Assembly: GCA_029379385.1 (NCBI GenBank)
Contig: CM055612.1
Span: 5,518,001-5,582,000, forward strand
Length of the DNA: 64,000 nt
Source: Quillaja saponaria
Taxonomy: Eukaryota > Streptophyta > Magnoliopsida > Fabales > Quillajaceae
Direction: 5' to 3'
Of this stretch, positions 1 through 12,490 are shown piece after piece (the first letter of the stretch is position 1; the number at the start of each line of letters is the position of its first letter). The notes beneath the pieces were generated by a model, which was given only the letters and a program-made list of their open reading frames with translations, was not told the origin of the DNA and did not search any database. The position numbers were made by a program, and so were the translations under genes.

Positions 1-294
1 ATTTTGAAAGCAACTAATTAAATTCCAGATGCAAATAAGTAAATAAATAGATTATTACATATGTAAGTAGCCTGAAGGTTTTGATGCTGTAACAACAACC
101 AAAAAGCAGTGTCTCTTGCTCAACAGATGACTAACTTATATAAATAGAATCAAATGCTCATGTTAATGTTTTGGGTGAAAAATGAACTAAATAGGACAAG
201 AAAGAGAGAGTAGAAAAAAACGTAACAACCAAACTCATGATATTTGATATATCAGACCTCAATCAAGTGATTAAAAGGATGCTTGATTACTAAC

Positions 295-1746
295 CCACTA
301 TTATCTCTGTCAAACATTTTGAATGCCACTGAAAAGCTTGATTCTGGGATGCTAAGTAGTGTTACAAAAAATATATACCTGTAACACAGAATTTTAACAG
401 CATTATCTCTGAAAGGCAGAATAATGAAACAAAAATAATAAATACATTAAATTAAGCATCACCTTGACTCCCACATCTAATCCCTGCCCTGCCCCCTCCC
501 CAAAAAATAAAAAAAATAAAAGAAACCCTCAAATAAATAGTTAATTAAGAAATATAGAACTCACTCTTTAAAAGATATGTGCCCATCATTGTTGACATCA
601 AAAAGCATGAAAAATTCTGAAGGAGCACATTGTAACTCGCCAGGCCTCCTTTCCCCTTTTAAGTATCCATCTCTAACAAGGTTGGATTCAGAGGGAGGGA
701 AAACAGGGACCACTGCTCGCATTAGATCTGCAGGTCGCATAAGTAATTCCCCTTCTGGTGTACGATGAGATGCAAAATACTCAAAAACCTTGACGAAAGA
801 TATGGAGAAGACATATTGTCAATGTAACGATTATTTCTTACAATCATATCAGTAGAAGTCAGCCTTGAAGCCATTACAGTATTAGATAACCGAGAAAATA
901 CTATAAATACAGAACAAACAATTTTTTACTTTTGTAAAACTGCTTCATGTGTGTAACCACTAAGAACTCCAAATTCAAATCTTAATGCCAGTGTTTTGAT
1001 CAGTCCTACAAAAAACTAGGAGTAATTACGTAAGTACAGACTATAATTTTTTTGCCCGAATTGTAGTATTATATTATAGTAAAATGGATTTCAAGTTCGG
1101 GAAACACCTTAAAAAAAAAGCAAGTGAACTGAAAACATCAGATGCACATTATCATGTTATATACCTTTTCAGGAGGACTTCTTAACCTTATGCGCTTTTC
1201 ATAGTTAAAGAAAACCTTTCTCCTGTACGCATCTGCAATGAAACCCATTATACTGTTATTTCTAACCGATTAAAAATAGAGAAAGAAATTTACATTTGTT
1301 TAGATTAACTTTATCAAATCGAACCCCAATAAAAAACAAAAATTTAATTCAACCCAAAATTACTACTGCTTACCTCCAAAAAGAAAAGTACGCCTAATTT
1401 CTGGAAGTGATAATTTTTGAAAGAATGGCCGTGAATGCCGACCTTCAACGGAAGTTTCTGCAAGGACCGTTGACCAGTCGGCATAAGACAAGTACTTCCC
1501 AGCATCAGAATCAGAAGTAGAAACCCAATATAGGATTCCTAGGCTGGAACCCGCCAAAATGCTTGAAACCCACTTCAGAAAAGTCCCAGAAACAGAATTC
1601 TCGCGCTGATCAGAGGCAGAGATTGAAGGTAGTGCAGAGGAAGAAGATGATGAGGCAGATGAAAGATGGCGCGTTCGGAGCCATTGGATGAAGATTTGTT
1701 GAGTTGCGGGCAGTTCGGATCTTCTGAGAGCTGAAAAGGAAGGCAT
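295..1746 (-). CDS. MICU: Mitochondrial calcium uptake protein (MICU), 5' part, runs off left edge
   Basis: EF-hand regulator of the mitochondrial calcium uniporter, expected at the inner membrane facing the intermembrane space. Exons on the minus strand: 1374-1746, 1165-1232, 565-788, 295-378; phases join without a break and give about 249 codons. The N-terminus is rich in Ser and Arg (MPSFSALRRSELPATQ...), fitting a mitochondrial targeting peptide, followed by a hydrophobic stretch (WVSSILAGSSLGILYWVS). Family landmarks are FFQKLSLP, DAYRRKVFFNYEKRIRLRSP and a first EF-hand loop DVNNDGHISFKE with ligands at positions 1, 3, 5 and 12. The next loop starts MFDRDNSG at the last exon seen, and the remaining exons lie outside the window. 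An in-frame Met 30 codons upstream (1836) is possible, but Met at 1746 matches the plant family N-terminus as I remember it. Arabidopsis counterpart: At4g32060. Confidence 0.9.
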
Positions 1747-2654
1747 GGCGGGCACTGAAATCCTGAAGTCCAGGTAGCGGAAACCATCTGGGGATGGGAA
1801 CGAATACTTAGCATAGTAATCTAAGAAAGGATCCATAAGGTATTTTCAGATTTTCATGTGGGTAGAACAGTAAAAACAGTTAAAGTCAGATGTCGTCTGA
1901 ACGGCTAAAACATTAAAACGACAAGTCAAATTCTTTTGCTTTAGGCTCTATGCAAGCCACTGTGAGTAAAATGGTTTGAACGGGAAATGGATCAACTTTT
2001 GCGAGTCGAGCTTTATCAAGATCATTGAAACGTTACAAAATACTAAAACTTTTTTTTTTTTAGTTTCTTTTCTTAATAGTAATTAACCTCAATTTTTTTT
2101 AATAAGATACAAAGAAACACATATACAAATAATATTAAGTTTAAATATTGAATAAAATAAGTTTGAACATTTTCATGAATTTAAAAGATGAATTCAAACA
2201 TTCTTAAAAGAATAGACAAGTGATATATACTTATACAAAGGTGAATTCAAAATTTAATGTTTTTTGTTACGATGCTACTTATTCTTTATTAATTTTTATG
2301 TACAACTATAATAAGTTTAAGTATCAAGTTGTCACGTTAAGAAAACAGTATTTTAAATGACTATCAATGTAAATGGAAGTATCTTTGTAAACTACTTTTT
2401 TTAGGATTGTTTGTTAAATTTTAATATATATAAATATTTATTTATAAAATAAAGAACTGTATGTTATTTTAATTATTGCTACTACTTACTATAAAAGTTT
2501 AAATATAAATAAATAAATTCCATGTAAAAATAAATTTTGAGCATGGTTCACTGGTAATCGCTTCTGTTTGAAGTAATTAGAGGATGGGATGATCCAAGTG
2601 GGAGTCCTAAGATGGGTTGGGCCTACTAATCTTGATGCAACAAGCCCCAAATGA
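1747..2654. other. Intergenic spacer upstream of MICU
   Basis: No convincing gene. AT-rich sequence that must contain the MICU promoter at its left side. Open frames here are short and show no codon structure. Confidence 0.5.
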
Positions 2655-3672
2655 ATCTTATAGTTTGTTAAAATTAATTAACTATATATTGTACCATTCT
2701 TAAAAATTATATATTTTAGTTAACAATTACAAAGAATCAATAAGAGCATTAGGCTTGGAACTATATTGATTATCATAAATGTGTAATTGGCATTTTTAAA
2801 CCACAAAGCACTCGGTTTCTATTTCGGTTGTAGGTGTAACCAATCTGCTTTTAAGAATATGGCAGAAATAAATTATAAAAAAAGGGCGTGAGTACGCATA
2901 TCTATCACATTTTTCCACTTGACTTGATGAGTGTATATTATAGTCCACTTTAAATCTTAGTTTTTGAGAGAGATAATCCACTCCACAAATATCGATCGAA
3001 ACTGGAACCCTTGTATAGGTATTCGCAATTTGAGAACAATTGAAATGGGTAGTCCATAATGGTCACCGGGGCTTGGCTAAAATGATTGGTACTTGCGTCT
3101 CATATCCCTAGTGCTTGAGTTGGAACTAATTATAATGGCATTAATTATTTAGAATTAAATTTAATCTCTTCTAAACATAGGGAGATTATATTTGAAAAGA
3201 GAAAGATACAATATTTTTTTGCTCTAAAACGTATGATTCAAAAAAAAATAAAAAAATCTGTAAAAGGATAATTTTTTAATGTCTTACTCTTTTTAGTAAG
3301 ACCTCATCATGTTCTTAAGAAAAAAGAGAGAACTATGATCAAGAGTAGTGAAGTGTGTTTTCTTCCTTGGTTTACTTTTTGTACATTGTATTCTAAATTA
3401 TGCTGAATTTGTTATTTAAGTTACTGAGTCTTAACTGAATTAATCTAATGAAATATTTATCTCATCCTTGGATATGGTTGTCATTGAATACAGCTGCAAA
3501 ATCATGTTAATTTTTTTGATTATAGACTGCACTCTATGGATTGTTCTTTTTCTCACAATTAAAGTTGTGAAAATAAGAAAAGTTTGGGAGACTCCAAAAA
3601 TATGTTTTAATATCTTACAAGGCAGGTGTAAATTTGTTGAAATTATTAGCATGGAGAATACAAATACTATAT
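2655..3672. repeat. Flank module, copy 1
   Basis: First of three imperfect tandem copies of an AT-rich module. The core, from about 3130 to 3670, matches the cores at 3915-4475 and 5000-5580 nearly end to end. Shared landmarks are GGAGATTAT, GAAAGATACAATATTTTTT, GTTCTTAAGA, GGATATGGTTGTC and TAGACTGCACTCTATGG. The left part (about 2660-2750) recurs at 3690-3770 as a direct repeat with the landmark ACCATTCTTAAAAATTAT. No coding potential. Confidence 0.7.
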
Positions 3673-3689
3673 ATTGGACCATTCTTAAT

Positions 3690-4640
3690 TTGATAAAATT
3701 AATTAGCTATATATTGGACCATTCTTAAAAATTATATATTTTAGTTAACATTACAAAGAATCAATAAGAGGATGTTCTCTAACCCACAAGTTACGGTGGT
3801 AAGTCTAAGACAAATAATTGGTACCTAAAGGTTAGAAATTCAACCTAGTTGGTATATAATTATCATCAAAATGCCAATATCTTATTTTTAACTCAAGCGG
3901 AACCAAAAATAATTATAATGACTCTAATTATTTAAAATTAAATTTGGTCTTCTACTAAACATAAGGAGATTATGTTCGAAGAGAGAAAGATACAATATTT
4001 TTTCTCTCTAAAGTGTATGGTTCAAAAAATAAAAATCTTTTAAAAAGTTTTTTTTTTTTTTTCTGATTTTTTAATGTTTTTAATACGACCTCATCCTGTT
4101 CTTAAGAGAAGAGAGAGAATCATTATCAAGAAGCTGTGAATTATGTTTTCTTCTTAATTTTTGGGTTTATTTTTTGTACAAAATTATATTTGTAAATTAT
4201 GAAGAAATGTAAATGTTGTTATTTTAGTTACTAGAGTCTTATCTGAATTAAACTGATGAAATATTTGTCTCTTACTTGGATATGGTTGTCGTTGAATGCA
4301 GCTGCAAAATCATGTGAATCTTTGATTATAGACTGCACTCTATGGATTGTTTCTTTGCTCACAGTTTAAAGTTGTAGAATCAAGAAAAGTTTGGGACACT
4401 CCAAAAAAATGTAGTTTAATCTCTTTACAGAGTGTAAATTTGTTGAATTTATTAGCATGAAGAATACAAAAATTAATTTCTTATACTTTTTGTTAAATTT
4501 ATATTTTAATTATGAGAATTTGGGACGACAAAAATTTAATTTCTATTTAGTTAGCCAGGAAACTGTCAATATATACCATATCAAATAATTGTTTTTATCA
4601 AAAAGTTTAAATTATTAAGTGATGTTCTAAGAATGTATTT
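3690..4640. repeat. Flank module, copy 2
   Basis: Second copy. It begins with the 90-base repeat shared with 2660-2750, then TAACCCACAAGTTACGG and GGTACCTAAAGGTTAGAAA, then the core. The same opening landmark occurs at 9699 and 11765 in the upstream region of RLP1, which links this module to RLP flanking DNA. Confidence 0.7.
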
Positions 4641-4869
4641 TTCTCTCATAAGTATATTTTTCTATAGCAAAATAATAAAACGTTTTTAGCTGTTCTTTTG
4701 TATACAAACTCAAAATGTTTATATTTATTTACTAATCAATTTATCTTTTAAAATTGGATATAATGGTAAGTAATGATGTCTAATTTTTATAAAACTCATA
4801 TACCAGATGAATACGAGATTCAATAATCTAAATTTTTGGTATACAACACCAAAAATTATAAAGTGTGAA

Positions 4870-5740
4870 TCTTTGAAAATAATTGGTACCTAAAGGTTAG
4901 AAATAATTAGTACCTAAAGGTTAGAAATTCAACCTAGTTGGTATATAATTATCATCAAAATGCCAATATCTTATTTTTAACTCAAGGCAGAACCGAAAGT
5001 AATTATAATGAAACTAATTATTTAAAATTAAATTTGGTCTTCTACTAAACATCAGGAGATTATGTTCGAAGAGAGAAAGATACAATATTTTTTCTTTCTA
5101 ACGTGTTTGGTTCAAAAAATAAAAATCTTTAAAAGTTTTTTTGTTTTCCTGATTTTTTTATGTTTTAAATCTTTTTAATAGGACCTCATCCTGTTCTTAA
5201 GAAAAAAGAGAGAATCATGATCAAGAAGCAGTGAATTGTGTTTTCTTCTTTCTTTTTGGTTTTATTTTTTGTACAAAATTAGATTTGTAAATTATGATGA
5301 AATGTAAATGTTGTTATTTTAGTTACTAGAGTCTTTACTGAATTAAACTAATAAAATATTTGTCTCCTACTTTGAATATGGTTGTCGTTGAATGCAGCTG
5401 CAAAATCATTTGAATTTTTTATTATAGAGTACACTCTATGGTTGTTCTTTTGCTCACAATTGAAGTTGTGGAAACAAGAAAAGCTTGGGAGACTCCTAAA
5501 ATATATTTTAATTTCTTAGACGCAGGTGTAAATTTGTTGAATTTATTAGCATGGAGAATACAAAAATTATTTTCTTATACTTTATGTTAAATTTATACAA
5601 TAATTATGAGAAAGAGTAACAACAAAAATTGAATTTTTATTCTGAAGCTGCTAATATGTATCATATCAAATAATTATTTAATTTATATTTCTCTCTCTTA
5701 ATTATATAAATCTATAACAAAATAATAAAACGTTTGATTT
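4870..5740. repeat. Flank module, copy 3, next to the 3' end of RLP1
   Basis: Third copy, lying just beyond the RLP1 stop codon. Its left end carries a small internal duplication: TAGTACCTAAAGGTTAGAAA follows TTGGTACCTAAAGGTTAG. The core then runs as in copies 1 and 2 up to AGCATGGAGAATACAAA near 5560. Confidence 0.7.
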
Positions 5741-5863
5741 TAGCTTTTACCAATACTCATAATTAAATTTTGAAACAAGATTAAAAAGATGAGGAATACT
5801 GAAGTAAGACTTAGGAAGTTAACAATGTCTCATAACTTCAAATGAACACATCTAGACAAGTAA

Positions 5864-8800
5864 TTAATGAAAGATTACATGGTAATTGGATAGATTAAGA
5901 TTGTCCACAAAAAAGTAGTAGCAACTGTTGATGACAAATTCAATGAAGTAAAACCAAGCTCGTCGCCAATATGGATTTATGTAGAGAACTGCTGCAATTC
6001 CCAACAATATCAATATGTAAGACACTGCAAAGGTGATATTGAAAACACCCATGTCTATAAAACCACCACCACCACCACCACCGCCATCATCATCATCCTC
6101 ATCTTGGCCACCATTAATGATGCAACTCTTATGCAATGAAGGTCCACAAAGAAAAGGGTTATCCTCATAACTGCTTTCCTCAAAGGTTGAAAATTGACCT
6201 TCTCTGTCTAAGGTTGGACCTGATAAATTGTTATGTGCCACACTGAAGACTGCTAAAAAATTTAACTGGCTCAACTGAGAAGGTATTCTCCCATTCAACT
6301 TGTTAAATGAAAGATCTAAACTTTCTATCTGCCTCAAATTGGAGAAGCTAACAGGGATTTGTCCTGTTAGATAGTTGTGAGACAGGTTGAGGGAATGAAT
6401 CTCTGTCCAGTTCCCAAGTTCAGGTGGTATATCGCCCTCTAATTCATTGTGTGACAAATCAATTCCAATCAATAAGGCAAGGACATTTCCATAGAATCTT
6501 TGGTCTAGCATCTTAGTCGTAAAGTCCACCTGTTCTTGCAAATATATTAATGAATTCAAACCTCTGCTATCATGTCCCCGAATTCGCATCCCTCTTGTGA
6601 AATTCTCTATTCCTCCCACCTGTTGCTCAATTGTCTTGAAAGTAATGTTACTTAGGCAAGAAGGTATAGGACCAGAAAGACTGTTATGAGAAAGATCAAT
6701 GATGGTTAACCCTGTCATTAAGCATAGTTGATTCGGTATCCGACCCATTAAACCGTTACCTCTCAAGATGAGAATGTTCAATGTAGTTAGACTGCCAATC
6801 CAATCTGGAAACCTTCCATTCAAGTCGTTGTCTCCGAGATCCAATGACACTAAGGAAGAATTTGAACTGAAAACTCTGCCATATCTGCCTAGCACACCAC
6901 TAAGCTTGTTATTACCCAGATGGACATACTTCAAACAAGTCATGCTGGTACAAGATGGGAAAGAGCCAGACAAATTGTTCCCAGAAAGGTCTAAAGCAAC
7001 AAGATTTTCAAGTTTGCAAAACTCTATTGGAATAAACCCTTCTAGGTGATTGTCTGACATATAAATCACCTGTAAATTCGACCAATTCCCAATCCATAAG
7101 GGTAGCTCTCCCACCAGTTGATTTCTACTTATATCCAGCACCTGCAGGGATGAGTTGGATAAACTTTTTGGGATGGTACCCTCAAAACCATTTCCATCGA
7201 AATACAAGTAACATAACCCAGATAGTGTTAACAAGGTTGGAAACAATTTGCCAGTTAGATTGTTGGCTGATAAATCTAACAATCCAAGAGGAGAACTGCT
7301 AGCAGATATGTTTTCTGGTATTTCTCCAGACAAATAGTTGTGGTCTAATACCAACGTCATTAAAGAGTTCATCTGACCAAAAGAACCAGGAATTGGACCA
7401 CCAAGCTCATTTCTAGTCATTGTCAAATGTTGTAAGTTTGGAAAGATTAAACTGATGTTACTTGGAATTCGACCCCTTATGGCATTGAAGGAAACATCAA
7501 ATTGCAAAAGATTGGGATTTGGGTGTGATGGCAACTGGATCTGCCCAGTAAATGAGCAACTTTTGAGCTTAAAATACTTCAAGTTAGTATTATTCTCGAA
7601 TAACCATGTTGGAATTTCACCTTGAAATTTACAATTGGTGAAATGAATCTTTGTCAGATTGTGCTGGTAAAGAAAAAAGTTGGGAAAGGAAAGAGTAGTA
7701 TTGGTGTTAATTGTGGAAGACAAACTAAAAACTTGTAATTGAAATTTGGGAATCCAATTATGAAACTGGGTTGGATTCGGGTCTGGTATGACTTCATTTT
7801 CAATCCCATCTATGACTGTAAGGTTTGAATGGTTGGCAAATGATGCAAATGATACGGGAACTTGGAATTGGTTGTAGGAGAAAGAAAGAGACTCAAGTGA
7901 TGTAAGGCTTGCAAGTGCAGTGGCGATATTGCCACTAAATTTATTTCCTGAGATTTCCAACACTCGAAGAGAAGTCATGTTAACAAAAGATAGGGGAATT
8001 GTCCCAGATAAATTGTTATGTCTTAGATATAATTCCTCAAGATACTTTAGGTTAGACCAGTCTGAAAATGGAAAAAAAATTGTATGATCAGAAATAATTT
8101 CTTTATAAAATACAAAATGTGAAATTTTGATATTTCAATTACCTTTGTATGGCAAAATGCCATTGATATCACAACCACACAAACTCAAAATCTTCAAAGA
8201 TGTAAATGCTCCGATGCTTTGAATAAAGTTATCTCCAACAGAAGAAAAATCCAAGGACAACTTCATTAGGTTGTCCAGGTCACGAAAATCTACGAAAAGT
8301 CATATTATAAAAATAGTAAGTACTAGCCAGCTATATATATATATAGTTTAGTTTCATTGAAAATATACCTTCACTAGAAATCATTCCATTAAATTTGTTG
8401 TATCTAAGATAAAGCTGAGTGACAGACGAGAACACTTTTAATAATTGTTGTAGTGTGTTTCTGTCTAAATCACGTATTTCATCTAAATACAGAACTTGTA
8501 AATTGCTGAAACTTTGAATTCCTGAATTAAAAACTGATGATTACGGAATAATATATAGAACGATTATATTATAGTTAATTAACAAAAGGATGGATGGAGG
8601 AGTGAGATATATAAACCTTGAACTTGATTCTGTAAACAAAAATGTATGAAGTTGGAACTTAAATCGAGAATTTGGAGATCATCAAAGACAAGAAAGTCGG
8701 ATACATTTAGGTACCATGGTCCTAAGTGCCAATCATTCCTCCTGTGATTAAGATCAAGACTGATGACTCTCCTTGTAATGTTGTTGCATTCAACCAATTC

Positions 8801-8986
8801 CCATTCACAACAATCTGAGCCTTCCACCGACGATGATGGTTGAAAACTGAAGGAGGCTTTGAGCTTCAACAGAGAGATTCTTTCTTGCTCCCAACACCCT
8901 TCACACAAACACAACAACCTTAATTGCTGTAATGAAATCAATGCCATTGCCATATTGAGGAACATATATTTTGGCATTGACCCCAT
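5864..8986 (-). CDS. RLP1: leucine-rich-repeat receptor-like protein, short form
   Basis: Predicted cell-surface receptor-like protein without a kinase domain. Minus-strand exons: 8617-8986, 8369-8521, 8143-8289, 5864-8061, joined 2868 bases, 955 aa. Order: signal peptide (MGSMPKYMFLNMAMALISLQ...), LRR N-cap beginning CWEQERISLLKLKASF with the CCEWELVECNNIT motif, many LxxLxLxxN.LxGxIP repeats, an island region near VDFTTKMLDQRFYGN, the last repeats, an Asp-then-Gly-rich linker (about residues 874-891), one transmembrane helix (about 892-916) and a short cytoplasmic tail. All introns are phase 1. Compared with RLP2 and RLP3 it lacks five consecutive LRR exons (about 212 aa), and its first intron is only 95 bases. 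Family members commonly work with SOBIR1-type adaptor kinases; the ligand is unknown. It looks intact and is probably functional. Confidence 0.88.
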
Positions 8987-9059
8987 ATTGTACAGATATT
9001 AATTAAGCTTCTATATATGTATAACTTTCTTTCTTGTAATTTGTAAGAGAGAGATGCAT

Positions 9060-10362
9060 CATGCGCATTGAGTTTAAATAAGGAAACCACCAGGACTTTT
9101 TGGTTGCCATCAATTGGAAATTAAGGTCACATAGCTTTGTTTTTGTTTTTGAAAAAGATGCTTCCCAAATTCCAATATATTTAACTTGAGAAGTTTTTAA
9201 AGAACTAGAGGTGGCCATGACCTCCCTCAAAATTTTTCAAAAATATTAAAATTATAATACAAATTTAATTCTTATTTTTTTATTTAATATCGTGGCCACT
9301 CCAAAAATAAGTTAGATAATATTTTCACTTTTTACAATACAAACTAACAGGTTAAAATTTTTATTCTTTTTTTCTATCTTATAAATTTTATTATGTTTTA
9401 TGACTTATTTAATTTCTTATATTTTTTTTTTCTTTTTCTATTACTATAAAAAATTTAGTCGGACCCCTCCTTTCTACATTGTTAATTTGTATATAAACAC
9501 AAACAAAAAGTTTAGATATATATACTGTTATTATACTTAAAAACTACACGGGAAGTAGTTATCTCCATTTTCATAAAACCCTTATATTAGGTGAAAACGA
9601 GACTCAACTGTTTAGGTTCTAATTGACGTACAATGCAGAGAAATTTTGTACGTTCAACCACTGGCACAATATTTTCAAAGGCGATGATGTTTTTGGCTAA
9701 CCCACACGTTACGGCTAGTTAAGTAATTAAGTCTAACTTTTAATTATGGTACATAATTTAGTAATTAAAAGTTAGAAATTAAATTAAAAGTTAGAAATTA
9801 AACCTAGGGACTTTTTAATTAGCATACTATAATTAATAACCGAAAGTAAGGACACTAATTCTTTTTTGGGTAACTTTTCGTACATTAAATTATAAAATAT
9901 ATTTCTATTTTAGTTACTAAAGTTTTTACCGATCGAGTTTTCTAATGAGAATATTGGTCTCCTACTTGGATAGGGTTGTCGTGGAATGGCTACATGACCG
10001 TGTGAATCTCTTTTATGAATTCTCTTTACTCCAACTTTAATAAATTTGTGGAAAAGATTAAAGTTGTGGAGAAGGAAATTTGGAATTCACGTGCACCAAT
10101 TATAGTGTGAAATTTGGCTGACAGTACCCCCAATTGAGTGCCCACAGGGATAGGTAGGGCCCACAGACCATATAATGTATAAGAGAAGAGACCCCACCTC
10201 CCACATGTACTGGAGTGAAGATTACTTCTAATTCTCCACACCTTCCCATGCATTGATCTTTCTTTCTCTGAAATGTTGAAAATTTTATAAACAATAATGA
10301 TTGTCACTCTTATTTTTAAAATAATACTTACAAATATGTGAATCACGAAAATTCAGGTTCAC
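9060..10362 (-). repeat. RLP1 upstream region, copy A of a direct duplication
   Basis: The upstream region of RLP1 recurs in the same orientation at about 11505-12490. Shared landmarks, in order: TTTGGTTGCCATCAATT, GATGCTTCCCAAATTCCAA, TACGGCT, CACCAATTATAGTGTGA-like sequence, GAGAAGAGACCCCACCT, CTTCTAATTCTCC and AATAATGATTGTCACTC. Its part near 9695-10050 is also related to the flank module at 2655-5740. No gene. Confidence 0.75.
9073..9080 (-). promoter_or_regulatory. TATA-like box of RLP1
   Basis: TATTTAAA on the minus strand, 87 bases upstream of the RLP1 ATG. The same TATTTAAAC context sits 62-72 bases upstream of the ATG in RLP2, RLP3 and the RLP 5' fragment, so it is probably the shared core promoter. 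Confidence 0.5.
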
Positions 10363-10512
10363 GTAGATGTGAGTGGAAGGTGGAGTCTATAATTTCCCAG
10401 TACACAGTGCATTTTTTCTGCTAATTTTTGCACATTGGCAGGCCTATGGGCAGGGCCATGTCTAATCCTTTATCTGATTTTCTTGTTTAATTTTCATCTG
10501 TCACGTTTAAAC
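10363..10512 (+). repeat. Copy of part of exostosin intron 2
   Basis: About 150 bases here match 15147-15295 inside intron 2 of the GT47 gene, same orientation. Landmarks: GGAAGGTGGA, TTCTGCTAATTTTT, GGCCTAT.GGCAG.GCCATGT and AATCCTTTATCTGATTTTCT. The match stops at about 10512, where an RLP fragment begins on the opposite strand. Confidence 0.75.
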
Positions 10513-11420
10513 AAGAATTGCTGTAGTGAAATCAATGCCATTGCCATATTCAGCAACATATATTTTGACCCCATTTATATAAATATATGTATGTTTAAGG
10601 TTCTTTCTTGTAATGGTGTGAGAGAAATGACATGGGGTTTAAATAGGGATTGTAACAAGACTTTTAGCTTGTAATCAATTGAAAAGTCATACACCATCAT
10701 TCTTCTTGTGTTCCCACTTATTTAATTTGTTTATGAAAGAACTTCTTCCAAGATTCCAACATTTCACTTCCTCCCCCCTCTTCCTCCTATGTTCTTTTTG
10801 TATGGTAACGATCGTATAAATTTTTCTTAATTTGTAGTTTTATTTTTAACATAATTAGTTTTCAAAAAATGATATGTTATTACCTGGGCCAGACATTTCT
10901 TATTGGGTGCATGGTTTTTTTTATTTAAAGTTCAGATAGTGTAACTAAACAGAGTTGAAGAATTTGCAATATTAAACTAAATTCATTTTTACATGAAGTT
11001 CTCAAGTCCAAAATGAGAAATCTCTCATCTCACCATTTTTGCTAGTATCTTCTATAATTTACTTATAATTCTTGTAAGTAAATTTTAACATAAAATAAAA
11101 AAAGAATTGTATTTTTTGCTTTGTTTTGTGGTCAGATAATGTATTGATGAGTTTATGCTTTTTCGATCTAGTTAAGAGTATGTCATTAACATCAAAATTA
11201 GAAATTTCTCAAATTACTCGATTAATTCTTTGAGTGAAAAAAAGAAGTTTGTAGTAGTGAGGTAAAGTCAAAAGCGTGAGAGTGAAAAAGTTGTGAAGTT
11301 CACGTCTTTTTTCTTTTTGTATATGTATATTTTGGTGGAATCTCTTTCTGTATTACTATATATATATATTTTTTAACATATCCCTAAGCCAACCTGCAGG
11401 GCCACCATGCCAATTTCTTC
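10513..11420 (-). pseudogene. Truncated RLP 5' end with its promoter
   Basis: On the minus strand this is RLP upstream DNA plus the first ~20 codons. It starts with ATG at 10574 (MGSKYMLLNMAMALISLQQ) and then breaks off at about 10513, where similarity to RLP2 and RLP3 ends and the exostosin-intron copy begins. Upstream it keeps a TATTTAAA box (10638-10645). It also keeps the ~0.8 kb flank seen in front of RLP2 (about 19400-20415) and RLP3 (about 30510-31200), out to the landmark GGGCCACCATGCCAATTTCT near 11400. Nothing downstream of the first exon start survives here, so it cannot make a receptor. Confidence 0.75.
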
Positions 11421-11504
11421 TACTTTGAGTATTTGTGGTTTTTAAATATTCACTTTGTCTATATGAGATTTGTAATGTTCTTTAAAAAACACTTGTGTGA
11501 AATA

Positions 11505-12490
11505 AAGAGATGCTACTGAATTTAAATAAGGAAAGCACCAGGACCTTTTGGTTGCCATCAATTAGAAATTAAGGTCATTCTGCTTTGTTTTTGGAAGAGA
11601 TGCTTCCCAAATTCCAACATACATACTTAACTTTAATTATCTCTATTTCTATAAAATTCATATATTAAAGACAAGATTTAATAGTTTAAATTTTAGATAT
11701 ACAACACCAAAAAACTTTATAAGATGAATCAATTGGCACAATATTTTCAAAGAAGATATTTCTAACCCACAAATTACGGCTGGCTATTAATTAAGTCTAA
11801 GTCTTGATCAAGGTACATAATTTAGTCATTAAAAGTTAAAAAATTCTACCTAATGACTATTTAATTAGTATCTAATAATTGACAATACTTTTTTTCCAAA
11901 TTCCACATTTGGTCGTAACCGAAAGTAATGACAGTAATTACTTTGTAGGTAACTTTGTGTACATTAAACTATTATTTTAGTTTTAATTGCGTTTTCAAAT
12001 GAGATATTGGTCTTCTTCTTGGATATGGATATGGTTGTTGTGGAATTCAGGCTGCATAACCGTGTGAATCTGCATCTTTAATCTTTCTCTTATTATATTT
12101 AATCTGCATTATATGAATTCTTCTTTACTCCAAGTTAAATAATTTCTTCTTTATTATAATCTGCACTATAATCTCTCGTAGGAATTCACGTGGACCAATT
12201 ATAGTGTGATATTTTGCTGACTGTACCCCCCCTCCCCCCACACACATTGAGTGTCCACAGGTAGGTAGGGCCCACATACCATGTAGTGTATAAGATAAGA
12301 GAAGAGACCCCACCTACCTCCCACTTGTACAAAGAGTGAAGACTACTTCTAATTCTCCTCACCTTCCCGTGCATTCTTCTTTCTTTCTGTAAAATGTTGA
12401 ACATTTCACAGACAATAATGATTGTCACTCTATTTTTAAAATAATATTTACACTGTGAATCACGAAAATTCTGCTTTACGCGGAAATGAT
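11505..12490 (-). repeat. RLP1-type upstream region, copy B
   Basis: Direct copy of 9060-10362, with the same landmarks in the same order and orientation. On the minus strand it lies upstream of the truncated RLP 5' fragment rather than of a gene. It carries a C-rich insertion near 12225-12245 that copy A lacks. Confidence 0.75.

Noticed and set aside
1575..1814. 79-codon minus-strand frame overlapping MICU exon 1
   Set aside because: Different frame from the MICU coding sequence and no recognisable content.
3050..3130. tRNA-like A-box words (TGGCTAAAATG) suggesting a SINE
   Set aside because: No convincing B box at the right spacing and no A-rich tail.
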